Shown in pieces: positions 1 through 12,700 of a DNA stretch of 17,795 nucleotides. The position numbers and the translations under genes are program-made. The stretch lies in assembly GCA_028565635.1 (NCBI GenBank), contig JAOXYB010019649.1, positions 1 to 17,795 of the forward strand. Reading direction: 5' to 3'. The notes beneath the pieces are model-generated. The model was not told where the DNA came from. It worked only from the letters and a program-made list of their open reading frames with translations, and did not search any database. Numbering within the stretch: position 1 is the first letter of the stretch; every line of letters starts with the position of its first letter. Origin of the DNA: Phoronis ovalis. Lineage: Eukaryota > Phoronida > Phoronidae.

Positions 1-710
1 ACCATCGTATTTTACTAGGGTAATATTTTCCGAGTTAATTTATAATTAAATTCCTATCTAGTGGGAGCGATGTGTATTAACAAACTACCTTGTTTACAAA
101 TCTATATTTGTTTTCGTGCCCCACATTTGACCTACATTCCTTTGCCTTTGGATTGATAGCACTGTGTTAAATATTCAAATACGTGTGGTACTAAGAAGTT
201 CAGTAGAGAATTGTGTATTCGTGATGTTAAAATTTCCTAGGACCGGCTTCTTAATACCAATTTTGAATTATTTAGATCCAATCAGACAAGAAAAAATTCC
301 ACAGCTTTCGATTACCATTCCATGAATCATCAAGTGGTTTTTTAATATTAAATGAATAATTCGTTGGTCATTTTATTTTTTGTTGTCCTGCAAATTTCTA
401 GTAATTTTCTCATCTTCCGAAAATATAAAGTGTTTAATGCACTTTGTGAATATCAGTCTACAGTTAACATTTCTTTTTATTTATTATAGCACCCCAGGTA
501 ATATACTTTTTTGGGGTATAACTTTCACATTTGAAAATAATGGACTTGCGAAATAAAATGTAAAGTATCATTATGGACAAAGTGATAAAGGAATTTTCCA
601 TTTTTCAGCTCAAAATGTATTACTCCACTTAATAATTGACCCAATACAGTTACTTATACTGTATTTATTGATAGATATAGACAAAACATGTTTTTGTTTT
701 CAAATTTTAG
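1..710. other. Upstream or first-intron sequence, no gene recognised
   Basis: AT-rich sequence with stops in all frames and no ORF resembling the expected HIP1 N-terminus (a short basic or hydrophilic leader of about 30 residues). It ends in a usable 3' splice site, a T-rich run then AG at 709-710. It is most simply the end of intron 1, with the start exon lying upstream of the window. Confidence 0.6.
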
Positions 711-774
711 ACTAGCAGTGTACATAAAGCAGTAAATCCACAAGAAATGCCAGTTAAGCAAAAACACATCAGGA
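711..774 (+). CDS. HIP1: HIP1 exon 1 (visible): start of ANTH, lipid-binding motif
   Basis: Encodes residues 1-21, TSSVHKAVNPQEMPVKQKH then I-R. It matches vertebrate SIxKAINTQExxVKEKH. It carries the ANTH/ENTH phosphoinositide motif (K-A-hydrophobic-x6-V-K-x-K-H): K6, K16, K18 and H19 are the predicted PtdIns(4,5)P2 contacts. The acceptor is tttag/ACT and the donor A/gtatcc leaves phase 1. The split codon A|GC gives Ser at the join to the next exon. It is too short for an ORF search and was found by motif and phase. Confidence 0.85.
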
Positions 775-3700
775 GTATCCTTTCGTAACAGTGTTATACG
801 GAGAACAGAGTTAATATTTGTAAAGTAGTACAAGATGCCACGATGATGTTTTCAAGTGATGTTGGAAACAAGACTACCTAAAATGTGCTATATAACTTTA
901 GAATATCATTGTCATAATCATTAGAACACATGATAGATAACCCAAAATATTGCTGAGAAAAGCTTTCAATGACTATATAACAATCCAGCAGTTGTTGAAT
1001 GTTTCATTTATTATGCAATTTACTGCTAGTAATGATATTTTCAGAAATTGAAATTTGTTTCTTGCATTTTGTTATTCTTAAAAAGTGTAAAATTTAAAGG
1101 TTTAAATTTAGTTGCTCTCCCATAGTCTTGGACCAAAGCCATGTACTAATATCAAGATTTGCTAGTTGATGTCGGCTATTTCAACCATACCAAAGTGCTT
1201 GCTTGTGAAATTGTCTTGGACAAATTCTTCATATTGACCAATTAACTGGTGTGCATAATTTTGCCACCTATACTGTAATGGTAGCATGCTAAACTTGTTG
1301 AGATTGCCAGCCTTTTTGTCTGATTTAAGCTACAAATCTTAAGGTAAAATTGGATGTTTTTTGTAGTACAATTTTAAACCTATTAATAAGATATTTTGAA
1401 AGACTATTAGGGGTATATATGTGTACCCAAAATTATTAGTGTGTCACCCTGAAATCAAAGTTAGTTTATCGATATATATGTATACCCCTTATTATAATTA
1501 TAATTGACAAAAGTTTCTGGATGGACCCCCATTAACATCCGGTCGATGGGAATATTGTTGAAAATTCTTAGCTTTAATGAAATGAAGAATGGCCTAACTT
1601 GACGCCTTAAGAAACAAAAGCAACAGTACACTGTTTTAGTTTTTAAAGTTAGAATAATTTTCCCTTTATGTGTTTCCTTAATTTGGTAACAGGCACCATT
1701 TTGGGTTCCCATCAGGAACATGGTGCTGGTATGTTTTGGAGTGTTATTTCCAGACAACCACTTCAAGGAAATCCCATTGTTTGTTGGAAGTTCTGTCATG
1801 TGTTGCATAAACTGCTCAGAGATGGACATCCAAATGTAAGTACTTCTTCATTTTTTAATGTAATTAGTTTGTGCATTTAGTCATTGCTATATGCAAAATG
1901 GTATAACTCACTTTGCGCTTTGTTGTAATTATGAATTCATAAGTTTGCAAATGAATATAACATGATCAATAAAATTATGCCTGGGAACATTTTTAGCAAC
2001 TTATCAAAATTGCCTCGTACAGTTCGCACTATAGTTGCAACTATACATTGGAGACTTGTTCTGTGGTGTTCCAATTGACATTATGCTATATGTATATAAT
2101 AAAAAATGCTTGAAAATTTAATAGTTGTACTATAATTTTCCATAAACCTGGCTATTCATTTTAGAAGGTCCTTAACTCTGCCACAGATGTTTATAGTGAT
2201 AAATAGAAGTTTCAAATATCATAAGCTCTTACTAATATTTCAATACAAGTTTTTAATGGTTATTAATGATTCTGTGTGAAAAACATTTTCAAACCAACAG
2301 AGTGTTTAAAAATAAAAACTTAAAGAATCATTGCTAGTCTCTGACTTTGAAAGGACCTTGTATTCAATTTTTTTATTTTCCTGCTTTACCATCTGTCTGT
2401 CATGTTAAAAGAACCCAATATGATATTAACAGGGGCAAACTGTCTAAAAAAAAAGAAAAGAAACAGAAAAATTATGTAAACAGTCAACAATTATATCTTC
2501 ACATATCACTTTATTATGTTCTTTGATTAAATTTTAATATTTATTCATACATGATATTAATTTTAGGCAATGTGTAATACGACCTTTGTAGCTGCTAAAA
2601 TGCAAATTAAATCTACAGGTGGAGTTTGTAAAATTTGTAGGGTCTTACAAACATTTACATTGTGTGGATATGTAGCTGTTTGACCATTTAAAAAAATATT
2701 TTATATTTAAATATACGAGTCAATGTTTTTTTATTAAAATTTCAGGTCATTGCTGATTCCCTAAAGTACTGCTCTCATTTAAGCGACTTGGGAAGATTAT
2801 GGGTAAGTTATCACAAGACAACTAAAATTAATGACTGGGTAATTCCGTAAAATTATTCTTCAAACAGAAATCCTGGATGTATGCTTATCCATTTGATACG
2901 AATATTATTTCTAATTAGAACAGTTTGTTGTGGGTGTCTTTATCAGAGAATTATTTTTCTCATGCTACTATAACATACTCTGCATGGCATGTTGATGCTC
3001 AAAACATCCTCACTCCTAGCATGTGTTTTGGAGTCTCCTGATTTTGATACAAATATTTACCAGTCAAGCTTATTGATGATGGAGGCTGCTTGTACCTAGA
3101 TGTTCTTCATTCTGTTTAAAGGATGCGCTTGACACTATAACGCCCTTTCTAATTGGGGATTCCAATTTTGTCACTAGAGGAAGATGTGGCAACAAAACTT
3201 TAAGCTTGAATTGTCTCTAAAAGTATAATTTTATGATCATAACGATTTTAGCTATTTACTGAGCTGGACCATAAATGAGATCACATGACCACTAAGGTTG
3301 TAATCTTAAGGTTTACAATTTTTCAATAATTCTTGAACGAAATTAATGGAATACTTTTCAGGGTCACTTACGTGATGGCTATGGTCGACTGATTGCATGT
3401 TATACCAGCTTACTGGAAAAGAAATTAACATTCCATAAAAAAGTGAGTATCAAAAAAATAACATTATTAAAATAATTAGGCACATAACCTGAGTACACAG
3501 GTATAAATCCTGTATAAATACAGTAGTAGCTTATTTATTCTAAAACAAATTTTACAACTGTTACATACATTCTGAGGGTCTAAATTGTTTCATTTTGTGT
3601 TTGCTAAATAACAACTTGGCCACGAATCAGTTATCATGCTTTGATCTTTTTCATGCAGTTATACAAATCAATAAATAATTTTAAGGCAGTTATATGTTAT

Positions 3701-6700
3701 AAAGTTACACAGTTATATTTGTAGCATGGTTGCTGCTCCTTTTGACATTTAAAATACTGTGTCCATTTGTTAAAGCAAATTCATCACGCTAATTAAGTTA
3801 AATCAGAATTCAACTGTTCTTCTATTTACAAAATATTAAATCACTACATGTTATTTGCTTTGCTGTCTCACAGAGTACTTGTGCAAACTTGTTAGCAATT
3901 ACTGTGTGAAATTATTGATAATTGTCAATTAGAATGTAGAATTTATTTGAAGTTGTGAAAAAAAATTACAAGCATTAGATTTTGATTTTCAGTTTCTGTG
4001 ATTTGCTAATAAATTAGACATGACATTGATATGTACTACAAAAATGCATAAGTGATAATTGCTGTTACTGTAATATGTAAACAACAAAGTTTTTAAATGC
4101 TTACATACTAGAAATAATTTACAATTTGCGTTGTGTTACAGACTTTTGCTCTTATGATCCCTGGTGAAGTAAAATATCCTTACTTTCTATGATATTGTGT
4201 TTTTCTATTATTAAATCAAACAGTCTTTTGACAAATAACTATAATGCAAATGAATGCAGCTATTACAATACATGCGTATAATAAAATTTGACTGGATTTT
4301 CATAGTACAAGACCATACCCGGAAATATGGTGATGACTAAAGAAATGATAGCAGAAATTACAGGCAATGATCCCAATGGGTTGTAAGTATTCGTAGTGTT
4401 GAATCCAGGATTTTTTGCTCTGTTGATCTACGATAATGTGGCAGTATTTTGAGTATTAGCTATTAACGAAGCCTTACTCTAGATTTTATTACTGTTACAG
4501 TAGAGACAGTTCTAGTGCTGAGCATACTGTTTTAAGTGATTGACCTTCAAATCTTACACTGCTTCTTTAGCAGCATTGAACTTTTCCAGACAAATTGATA
4601 ACAAGAATTAGCTTTAAAATCTTTGAGATTGTTATTTTTTCTGTTTTAAAGCTTAATTTCATAGATTTTGTTATACAGTATATGAGTATTTGCAACCATT
4701 ACTGACAGCATGTTGTAGCTACTGTGGTAATAAAAACAAGATTCTCATTTACTTACTTTTATACTGTTAATGTTAAAACAGGAACCTAGCCAAAATAAAT
4801 TTGTAAGTTTTAAGAATAAAAGGATTTTTATAAAATTTAAAAAAGCTTGGACTTTTTGAATGCTACATGTAGTTACTGTGATGGTTTGGTGCATAGTGAA
4901 GCAGAGCATAGGGCAGATGTATCTGATATTCCAATGTTTTAGTAATTTGTGAACATTGCAAAAATGAAAGTTAAAATCATTTACCCCCACTAATATTGGT
5001 TTAGCAATAGTGAAGAAAACTATAGACCATATATGTTTGATATTCCCATGTTTTAGTAATTTGTAATTGATTATATTAGAGAAAAGTTTATGAATTCAAT
5101 CAATCTGAATTATATTTACCTTTCCAGTTTTGAATTGGCAGTTGATTTACTGGATTATATGGATGAAATTCTGAGTCTGCAAACAGCTGGTAAGTAAAAT
5201 GCAAAATTATTATCCTGTGTTTGTCTACTCACGAGTAAGATTGAAATAGAGAAATAATTCAATCACAATCAATTAATACAGATATCACCACCAGATGTCA
5301 CTAGCTACTGCATGCTCGGTGAGATATATCACAGTATTATCGTGAAACAGTGAACCGTACATACCCAGTATACTTTAAGTATACAGTAACAACAAGATAT
5401 AAAATGTTGCCAGCATAGTAAACCATGATTAAAAAGTAAACAGCATTATCGTTTCATGTAAGTTTTTTGTCAGAGTTGCAACCTCTTATGTTGATAGGAA
5501 ACCATAGTTAACAGTTTTCTAAAATGTAAACTGTCACAGAAAGAAGTGATAACCAAAGACCCTTTTGCAGAAAGTTACCATATAAAATATCCATGAGTGT
5601 ACTTGCAAAAAATCTCTTCTCCTGTGATGACTGTGTTTTTAAGTAAGGGCTGAAGATACAAAAAGATATATATATTTCAGCCAAAGTTTTAGTAATTAAA
5701 ATGAAGAGGTAGGAATATGAAAGTATACATTTTTAGAATATTAATACTTTACAAATCATTAGGATAAATAGTTTGAATTCAGTCATATAATCTAATAAGG
5801 CCATTTTTAGGGGGAAAATGGAGTTTTTCAAATTTTAATTTTCAATAAAATATAAGTAAAAAACCCCTGCATCTATAAACTTGAAACTTTGTGTAAATGA
5901 GCTTTTCATATGTCTACAAAAAGATGTCTCAGATTTAAGAAAAAAATTTTTGGTTCAAAAGTTATGATTTTTGAAAATTTAAGTGTCAGATCAAAATCAG
6001 TAAAATGCTGACCTTTGAGCTTTGAGAATTCATAACTTTTAAACAAAGCAAAATTTTTGAAAATTTGAGACGCAGTTTTGTAGATCTATATAGAAACAAT
6101 TTTTGGCAAGTTTCATCTTTGTATGTGCAAGAGTCTGACTTAAATTTTTCTGAAAATTAAAATTCGAAAAGCACAATTTTTACCCAAAATGGACACTTAT
6201 CAGATCGTGAGAATTAATTTCAACTTTTTTTCCTTTGAATTCATCAACATTAAAGTATAACCTTTGCAAAAATGTATACTTTTACATGTATATCTCTTCA
6301 TTTTGGTTACAAAAAATAACAAAGAAAGTTATAGCCAAATAACAGTGGGTTTTTTATATCCCGAGTCCTTTAATATTGATAGTCAGAGGGAAAATGAGCA
6401 TTTTGTATGCACTAGGTGAGCTAGCAATAATACCCATGTTTATCCTTCAATTCTTCATGAATGAATGAATAAAATGCAAAGAAATGAATATTCTTAAAAC
6501 GCTGTAAATCGTTGTTGAATTGCCACAGTTAAGAGAACATTTGAAACTATAACAGTAGGTGACTGCGCTGCAGATATCGCAGGACTTCACCATCTTGAAA
6601 TAAGAATATGAACTTTGGGTATGTTACTATAACTTGTCTTTCAAAAAGGTCATTGATTATTATTACAGACAACAGAGTTTTTTTAGAGTCTCTCTGCTAC

Positions 6701-9700
6701 ATTTTGTGTTATATTATCATGTGTATGTGATTTTTATGTTATGTAATCACTAGTTTGTGATATTTGTATTTTCAGTATTTGGTTCCCTCGACATGTCTCG
6801 TTCAAACTCCATGACAATGGCCGGACAGTGTCGTTTAGCTCCTTTAATTGCTTGTATTCAAGAGTCAGCCATCTTGTATGATCACATCGTTAAGCTTTTG
6901 TTCAAATTGCATGCTGTGTTACTGCCAGATACGCTTGGTGGTCATAGGGATAGGTTTAACACACAGTTCAAGAGGTAGGATGGGTAAAATATTGTTGTAG
7001 CTCGCCTCATCGAGCTGTTAGGGATGACTTAAACCATCTATATCCTTGACAGCTTTTCCGACATTCAAAGTGAAATTGCAGCTGATTACTATTATTCAGT
7101 GACTAAAATTTGGATTGGTATTAAACTGATTAGTTTAGTTTAATGAGTCAAAATTTGTTCTGAAGACATATTTATAGTAGTACTGAGTGTCCTTTCTATA
7201 GAGACAGGTGTATAGTGCTGCTTTACTATTCCAAATTAGAAATATAGATGATTAGATAGTAATGCCTGCAAATCTACAAGGAAGACGTCTTGAATTTTAA
7301 TTTTGAAAGAAGAAGTGTAATCCAGTGGAAAAGTAGGTGAAACAGACATCAGCATTTTTCTTTAGCCAGAACACATTTCTAAATCTCAATGCAGAATGTA
7401 GTAAATGGACTTTAATATGCTTTATAAGCTTTTTTTTACTGACTGTTATGAGCTGCCAGATATACTCAAACCACTGGGTATATGAATCTACAATTCTTTG
7501 TATTGGCTGAATGGACTACAATGTATGTGGGGATTGTTTGAAAATTGCTGTTGCTAATAACTAATAACTTCTTTTTTAGCCTCAAGCAGTTCTATTACAA
7601 CTCCCAAAATCTTCAGTATTTCAAAAACCTTGTTCAAGTTCCAAGTTTTCCTGAGGTGAGTTGAGTCAATTTGAAAGTTGACGTAACATTTAAATTTAAG
7701 ATACTGAAAATAAGTATAAGCTTATATCGCGGTTACATAGCCTCATAAATAAACATTCCTTGTGGTCTATCAATAAATTTGATTTTCAAACTCCACCTAA
7801 TTGTTTATGCATCAACTGACTTTTAAGAGGGTCCCATTTTTTTCAGAATCCGCCTAATTTTTTGGTGGCTTCAGATATACATCATCACCGTGCACCAGTG
7901 GTGGTTGTACCAGGAGAAGACTCGCCAGATTTGGAGCCTCCAGAGGTTGAAAAACCTCCTCCTCCACTCCCAGTAAAACAAGAACCTCTCATAGTAGCAG
8001 TAAGCAATTTGTTTTCAAGATACATGTTATAACAGAAGATGCAATTTGCTAATAGTTCTATGTTGCACATGCATACCACTTTATATGATAGCTTAGTTAG
8101 TGTGCTACTCATTGACTTACTTCCCCTGCCTTAATATAACATGTAATGGTTTTTCGCAACTGTTTTTATTTTTACTGGAATAAGTCTTTGATTCACAATT
8201 CCCAACCTGGAGGACCAGAATACTGGTTCTGATCTTGACTTTATCCTTTGAACTATTCAGCATGAGTGGTTTTACAAGAATTTTCCAAAACTCCAATCTT
8301 TTGATCATTACCAATAACATATAACACATTAGCCTATATAATTCGTTGTTTGTTTAATAGTTCAGTACGTTTACACCCTGATACATTATTTGTAATTCAC
8401 GAAACTGATTCTGCTATACTCACATTGTGTTACTGAAAAATATAGTTAGTTATGAAAGCAAGTTTATGCTATTTCATCTTTTTAGAAATACAGTGATAAT
8501 ATTACAAACTTAATACATTCTCACCATGACTTTAGTAGATTTCTATATTGCATAACGATACCTAGCAACAACATTGAAATATAAAAATGTTTTTTACAGG
8601 AACCCCCTCCCCCTCAACCTATGAATGGAGTTCCTCAGACAGATCACAGGTATGTAAATTGGTATTTGATATGTTTTTTCTCAGATTTTCTAAAAGGAAG
8701 TATTTGCTATGTATCTTCAATGCGGAAAAATGTTTTACATACTTATGTTAAATCTAGTTCTACTCATATTGTTTGTTTTTACACAGTTTTGTTAGACTGT
8801 TGTAAAGTAGTACTTGCAGGTGTGTTACTGTGCTCTGCAACATTGATTGACTGCTCCTTTCTGAATTGACATAGAGTGAGTGTTTTAATCTTTGCAGTCA
8901 TGTGTTTTAAATCTTTGATGTAAGAAAAGTCCGTACAATATAGGAAAAGGAAGGAACTTTTATAAGAAAATTTTTGACTAAAAATTTGTATAAAACACGC
9001 ATTATTCAATGTGGGAATGTGGATAAGCAATATAATTACCTTTTTTCTGACAGAGACCTCCTTATTGAAAAACTAAAACAAGAGATTGAAATGTTACAGA
9101 GACAACTTATAACAATCAAGGCACAGGCAGTTCAAAAAATTGAATCTTTGAACGAGATTATACAGCAGTTGGAAAATGAACTCAAAGCCCAAAAAGAACA
9201 ACTTGTGGTTGTTACAAAGGTAACCGATTGACTGAAATTGTTTTACATCTTTTAAAGATGTTAGCAGGCAATGCTGAATTGGAGACTTTTGCATTTTATA
9301 ATTACTGCTGCTTCTTGAATATCAGTCAAAAGTGAACACATCATTAAATGGCTGCTTTAATAGACAGCACTGTGTGGAATGATTCTGTTATGTTTTGTCA
9401 TCAATTTGTTTGAAAAAATATTCCAGACATTTGGACTTTTCCATGAAATTTTTAAGAAATTCTTGCAAGAATAATACCGATTACTATTTGAAAGATTAAA
9501 ACATGTATTGCTCTTAAAATTTCAAAAGCTGTATCGGTCATCTTATATCTTTAGCCTGATTCTACAAGTGTTTGAACTGTGTCATTTCAGGAGAAAGTTA
9601 TGCTGCAGAATCAGCTAGAAATGGTAGAGTCACAATCTCAGTCTGTGGAAAAGATGGAAGAAGTAGAAAGTAAGAAACAGCCATTTTGTTACAATGGTAT

Positions 9701-12700
9701 TCTTTATTTCTTTTTGAAGGCTCAAAATGGTACGAACCCTCTAGTGTATTATAAACGTATTATTTTATTGCTTACAAGATGTCTTGTGAAAATTAAAATT
9801 TGACATCAAGAGTGTTCATTGCGTTTAATCAATTAATTCAAATAACCTGCATCCTAACTAACTTAGGGCTTTTTGTTTTTACTTACAGAGATAGCTAAGA
9901 AAAGTGATGAAAAATTTACAAAATTGAAAGAAATATATGGAAAACTAAGAGAGGAGCATGTTACCTTGTTACGACAGGTATATTTTAGTTCTTGAAGTAT
10001 TAATGTGATGAATATTTTGAAGTATTCACATCCCGGAGTGAACACTCCCATACATTAGGCAGTTGGGTAGGCTGCATGCTAAACGGTCTACTTTTTGCCA
10101 ATTTTGAGCAAGTTTGTATGATACGGGTATAAAAAAAGGGTAGTAAAAAAGTGATCAGTTGTTGAATGTTATAAACTCACCGTCATAAACTGAACTCAAT
10201 CTGAAAGGGGTGGATTTCAAGGAAACTGGTACTGGAAAGGGGTGGAATACACAAAAAGAGGGTCAGAATTTTAGATAAAAAAGTGTCCAGATTTCCCAAG
10301 GTTGTGTAAAAAAGGGGGTGACAGTTTAGGGTAGCAGAGGAGCTCCCATGATCTGCATTACCAGTTACATGGTTGTTAATTTTGTTATATGTATACTTCA
10401 AGTATTATCACAAGTGCACGTAAATACCCGACAAGTGGATGAGTTATCAACATGGTTGTTTTAAGTGATCTTGTAAACATAGATTGCTTTCATTTCAGCA
10501 TGCGGAATCCAACAAGCAGCTTAATTCTCAGAAGAAAACTGTTGAAACGTTGCAGGATTCTAAAAAGGTAAGGATAGATAAACATGTAACCGAGTGTGAT
10601 TCACTTTTCGTGATAATTTATCTCTGAGATTTATTAAATATTTTGATGTTATGTCTCTAAGTCAACAAAGGCTTAGTGATAGATGTCTTTTTTTTCCAGA
10701 AATATTTTATCTTTTTGTCAATTTTAAGAAACGAAATTTGTATTTTTGAATCAGTACATATGCAGTAAATTTCTATCAAGTTTCTCAAAGAAAATTAAGA
10801 ATGTTCTGGAAATGGTAGTAATCTGGTAATTTATTGTTAAAGAATTTAGAAGCGCAGTTACAAGGAATTGAACAAGAAAAATCGAAAGTTCAAGAGGAAA
10901 CATTTCAGAAGGCTGAAGACACTGAAAAAGAATTGATAACATGTAATAACAGAATGCAAGAGTTGGAGAAACAAAATAAGGTAAGAACATTGTGCAGTGT
11001 GTTAAAAATATTGGCTTTTATTAATTATATTTATTTGCATCGTCTTCTGTATGTCTTTTATTTTATCTGTCGAAGTAAGTGCTAAATTTCTGTGGATCAA
11101 TTCATGAGTTCATCTGATGACGTACTGATTCAGTGAGAGCTTGGGATGAGACCAAAACTTATCTTTGTTCAAAAGTAAGATTCAATTCTTGACGAAATTT
11201 ATTGGATTGATGTTTTTTGTTGTCAACTTTTTTCAGTAAAAGCATGATGCCCATAAACATGATTAAAGTTTATTGTTTCTAAGTGTTAAGTTTTATTTTC
11301 ATAGAGTTATGAAGATAGACTAGCGGACCTAGAAAAAGACAAGATATCTCTCCAAGAAACCCTGCAGAAAGCAGAACAAACTTCCAAAGTAAGACACTAA
11401 TGATTAAAATATTTCTTCTTGCACAAGGAACTTTTGCTGATAGTCTTTTGTATTTGTTTGAAACTCTTGATAGAGGGAGTCTGAAGCATTTTGTATTGTG
11501 CCTTCTTATTTTCTTTTGGGTTATTTTTTTATATTAGGATGTATCAGAACAATTAGAACAGCTGAAAAAAGAGAAACAGATCTTGGAAGAAACTTACAGT
11601 AAACAATCAGATGATTCAACTGCTGAGCTGGCTGCAACAAGTGTCAAACTGTCCGAACTGGAAAAACACAAACAGGTAGAATAAAATATATATGCACTAT
11701 CATAATTACAATGTTTACCCATGTGCAACTTTGATGTAATATAGTAATTGGGTCTAGTTTTGTGATTTATGATACAAATGTAAAGCAGCTGTAGGTAGTT
11801 CATGATTACCTCAAACATCTATGTAATCCATATCTTACTTTCTTACAAAATACAGCTCCAAGTTATAAAGGATCAAGGACAATATATGATAACGTTGGAC
11901 GCTACTGCAAACTTCTAATGTAGTGAGCTGTACACAATTTACAGTGTACAGTCTAGGATATAAAAGATCAAACAACAGTCAGATTTTATTATACTGTTCC
12001 TCAACCTGAATAAAGTCTTCGAGTTGATACACGGGAATGTTAGCTCTCTGTGAACAGGTGTGCATCTGCTGGGAAAGTGGTGGTATTAAATTCCAATAAA
12101 AGTTTAAGTTTATTTAGCATATTATAAACCAATTAAATGTATTTTGGTGTTTGCTCAAAACTGAGAAATTACAATTTACATATTGCATTAAGCTGTATAT
12201 GATGAGAGATTGTATTTTGATGCTTTCCCTTTTATCTAAATGACTTTGTAGAAGTTAATAAGTTTCTTCAATAATCTAATTGGCTTACTACATACAGGTA
12301 AAATGTTATCTCTCAGCTGGTATTATTTTACTTATCAATGAATAAGGTTAACAGCTGGTAGCAAAAACAATAAAAATTATCTGACAAACTACAAATTGTC
12401 AATATTTTGATATACATATATATATATTTTCATTTAGCCTTTTATTATTATACTAGAAAAGAATGTGAGACGAAAAATTGAACTAAATTGTATTTCTTTA
12501 TTTTATATATTAATAATGTTACATGATCCAATGTGAGATAAAAATAGTATATTTTCTAATATGTGCTTGTGTTTTAAAAATGCCCCTATTTCAGTATCGA
12601 TTCAGTTAAAAGATTTGATTTCGAAAAGTAAATTGTATGTAAAAGTAGCAGCTTTAAAAGATTGTTGTTACTTACGTGCCTTGTTTGGAAGTGAGCACAC

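Noticed and set aside
490-497. Eight-base segment between ttattatag and gtaata, a possible microexon upstream of exon 1
   Set aside because: Eight bases with no homology and no usable ATG upstream in frame; almost certainly chance AG..GT spacing.
1461-1829. 122-codon open frame on the - strand
   Set aside because: It lies largely antisense to exon 2 and intron 1, has no recognisable domain, and owes its length to the conserved ANTH exon on the other strand.
4745-4990. 81-codon - strand open frame in intron 5
   Set aside because: Low-complexity F/L/I/N/K composition typical of AT-rich introns; no homology recognised and no start context or neighbouring exons.
8779-9030. Overlapping open frames on both strands between exons 10 and 11
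   Set aside because: Both are in intron sequence, with composition of random AT-rich DNA. Phase joins exon 10 directly to exon 11 with family-like sequence.
10183-10401. 72-codon - strand frame over the G-rich patch
   Set aside because: Serine/threonine/leucine-rich composition comes from the complement of the G-runs; no family recognised.
12409-12430. TA-dinucleotide run
   Set aside because: Ordinary short microsatellite in an AT-rich intron.
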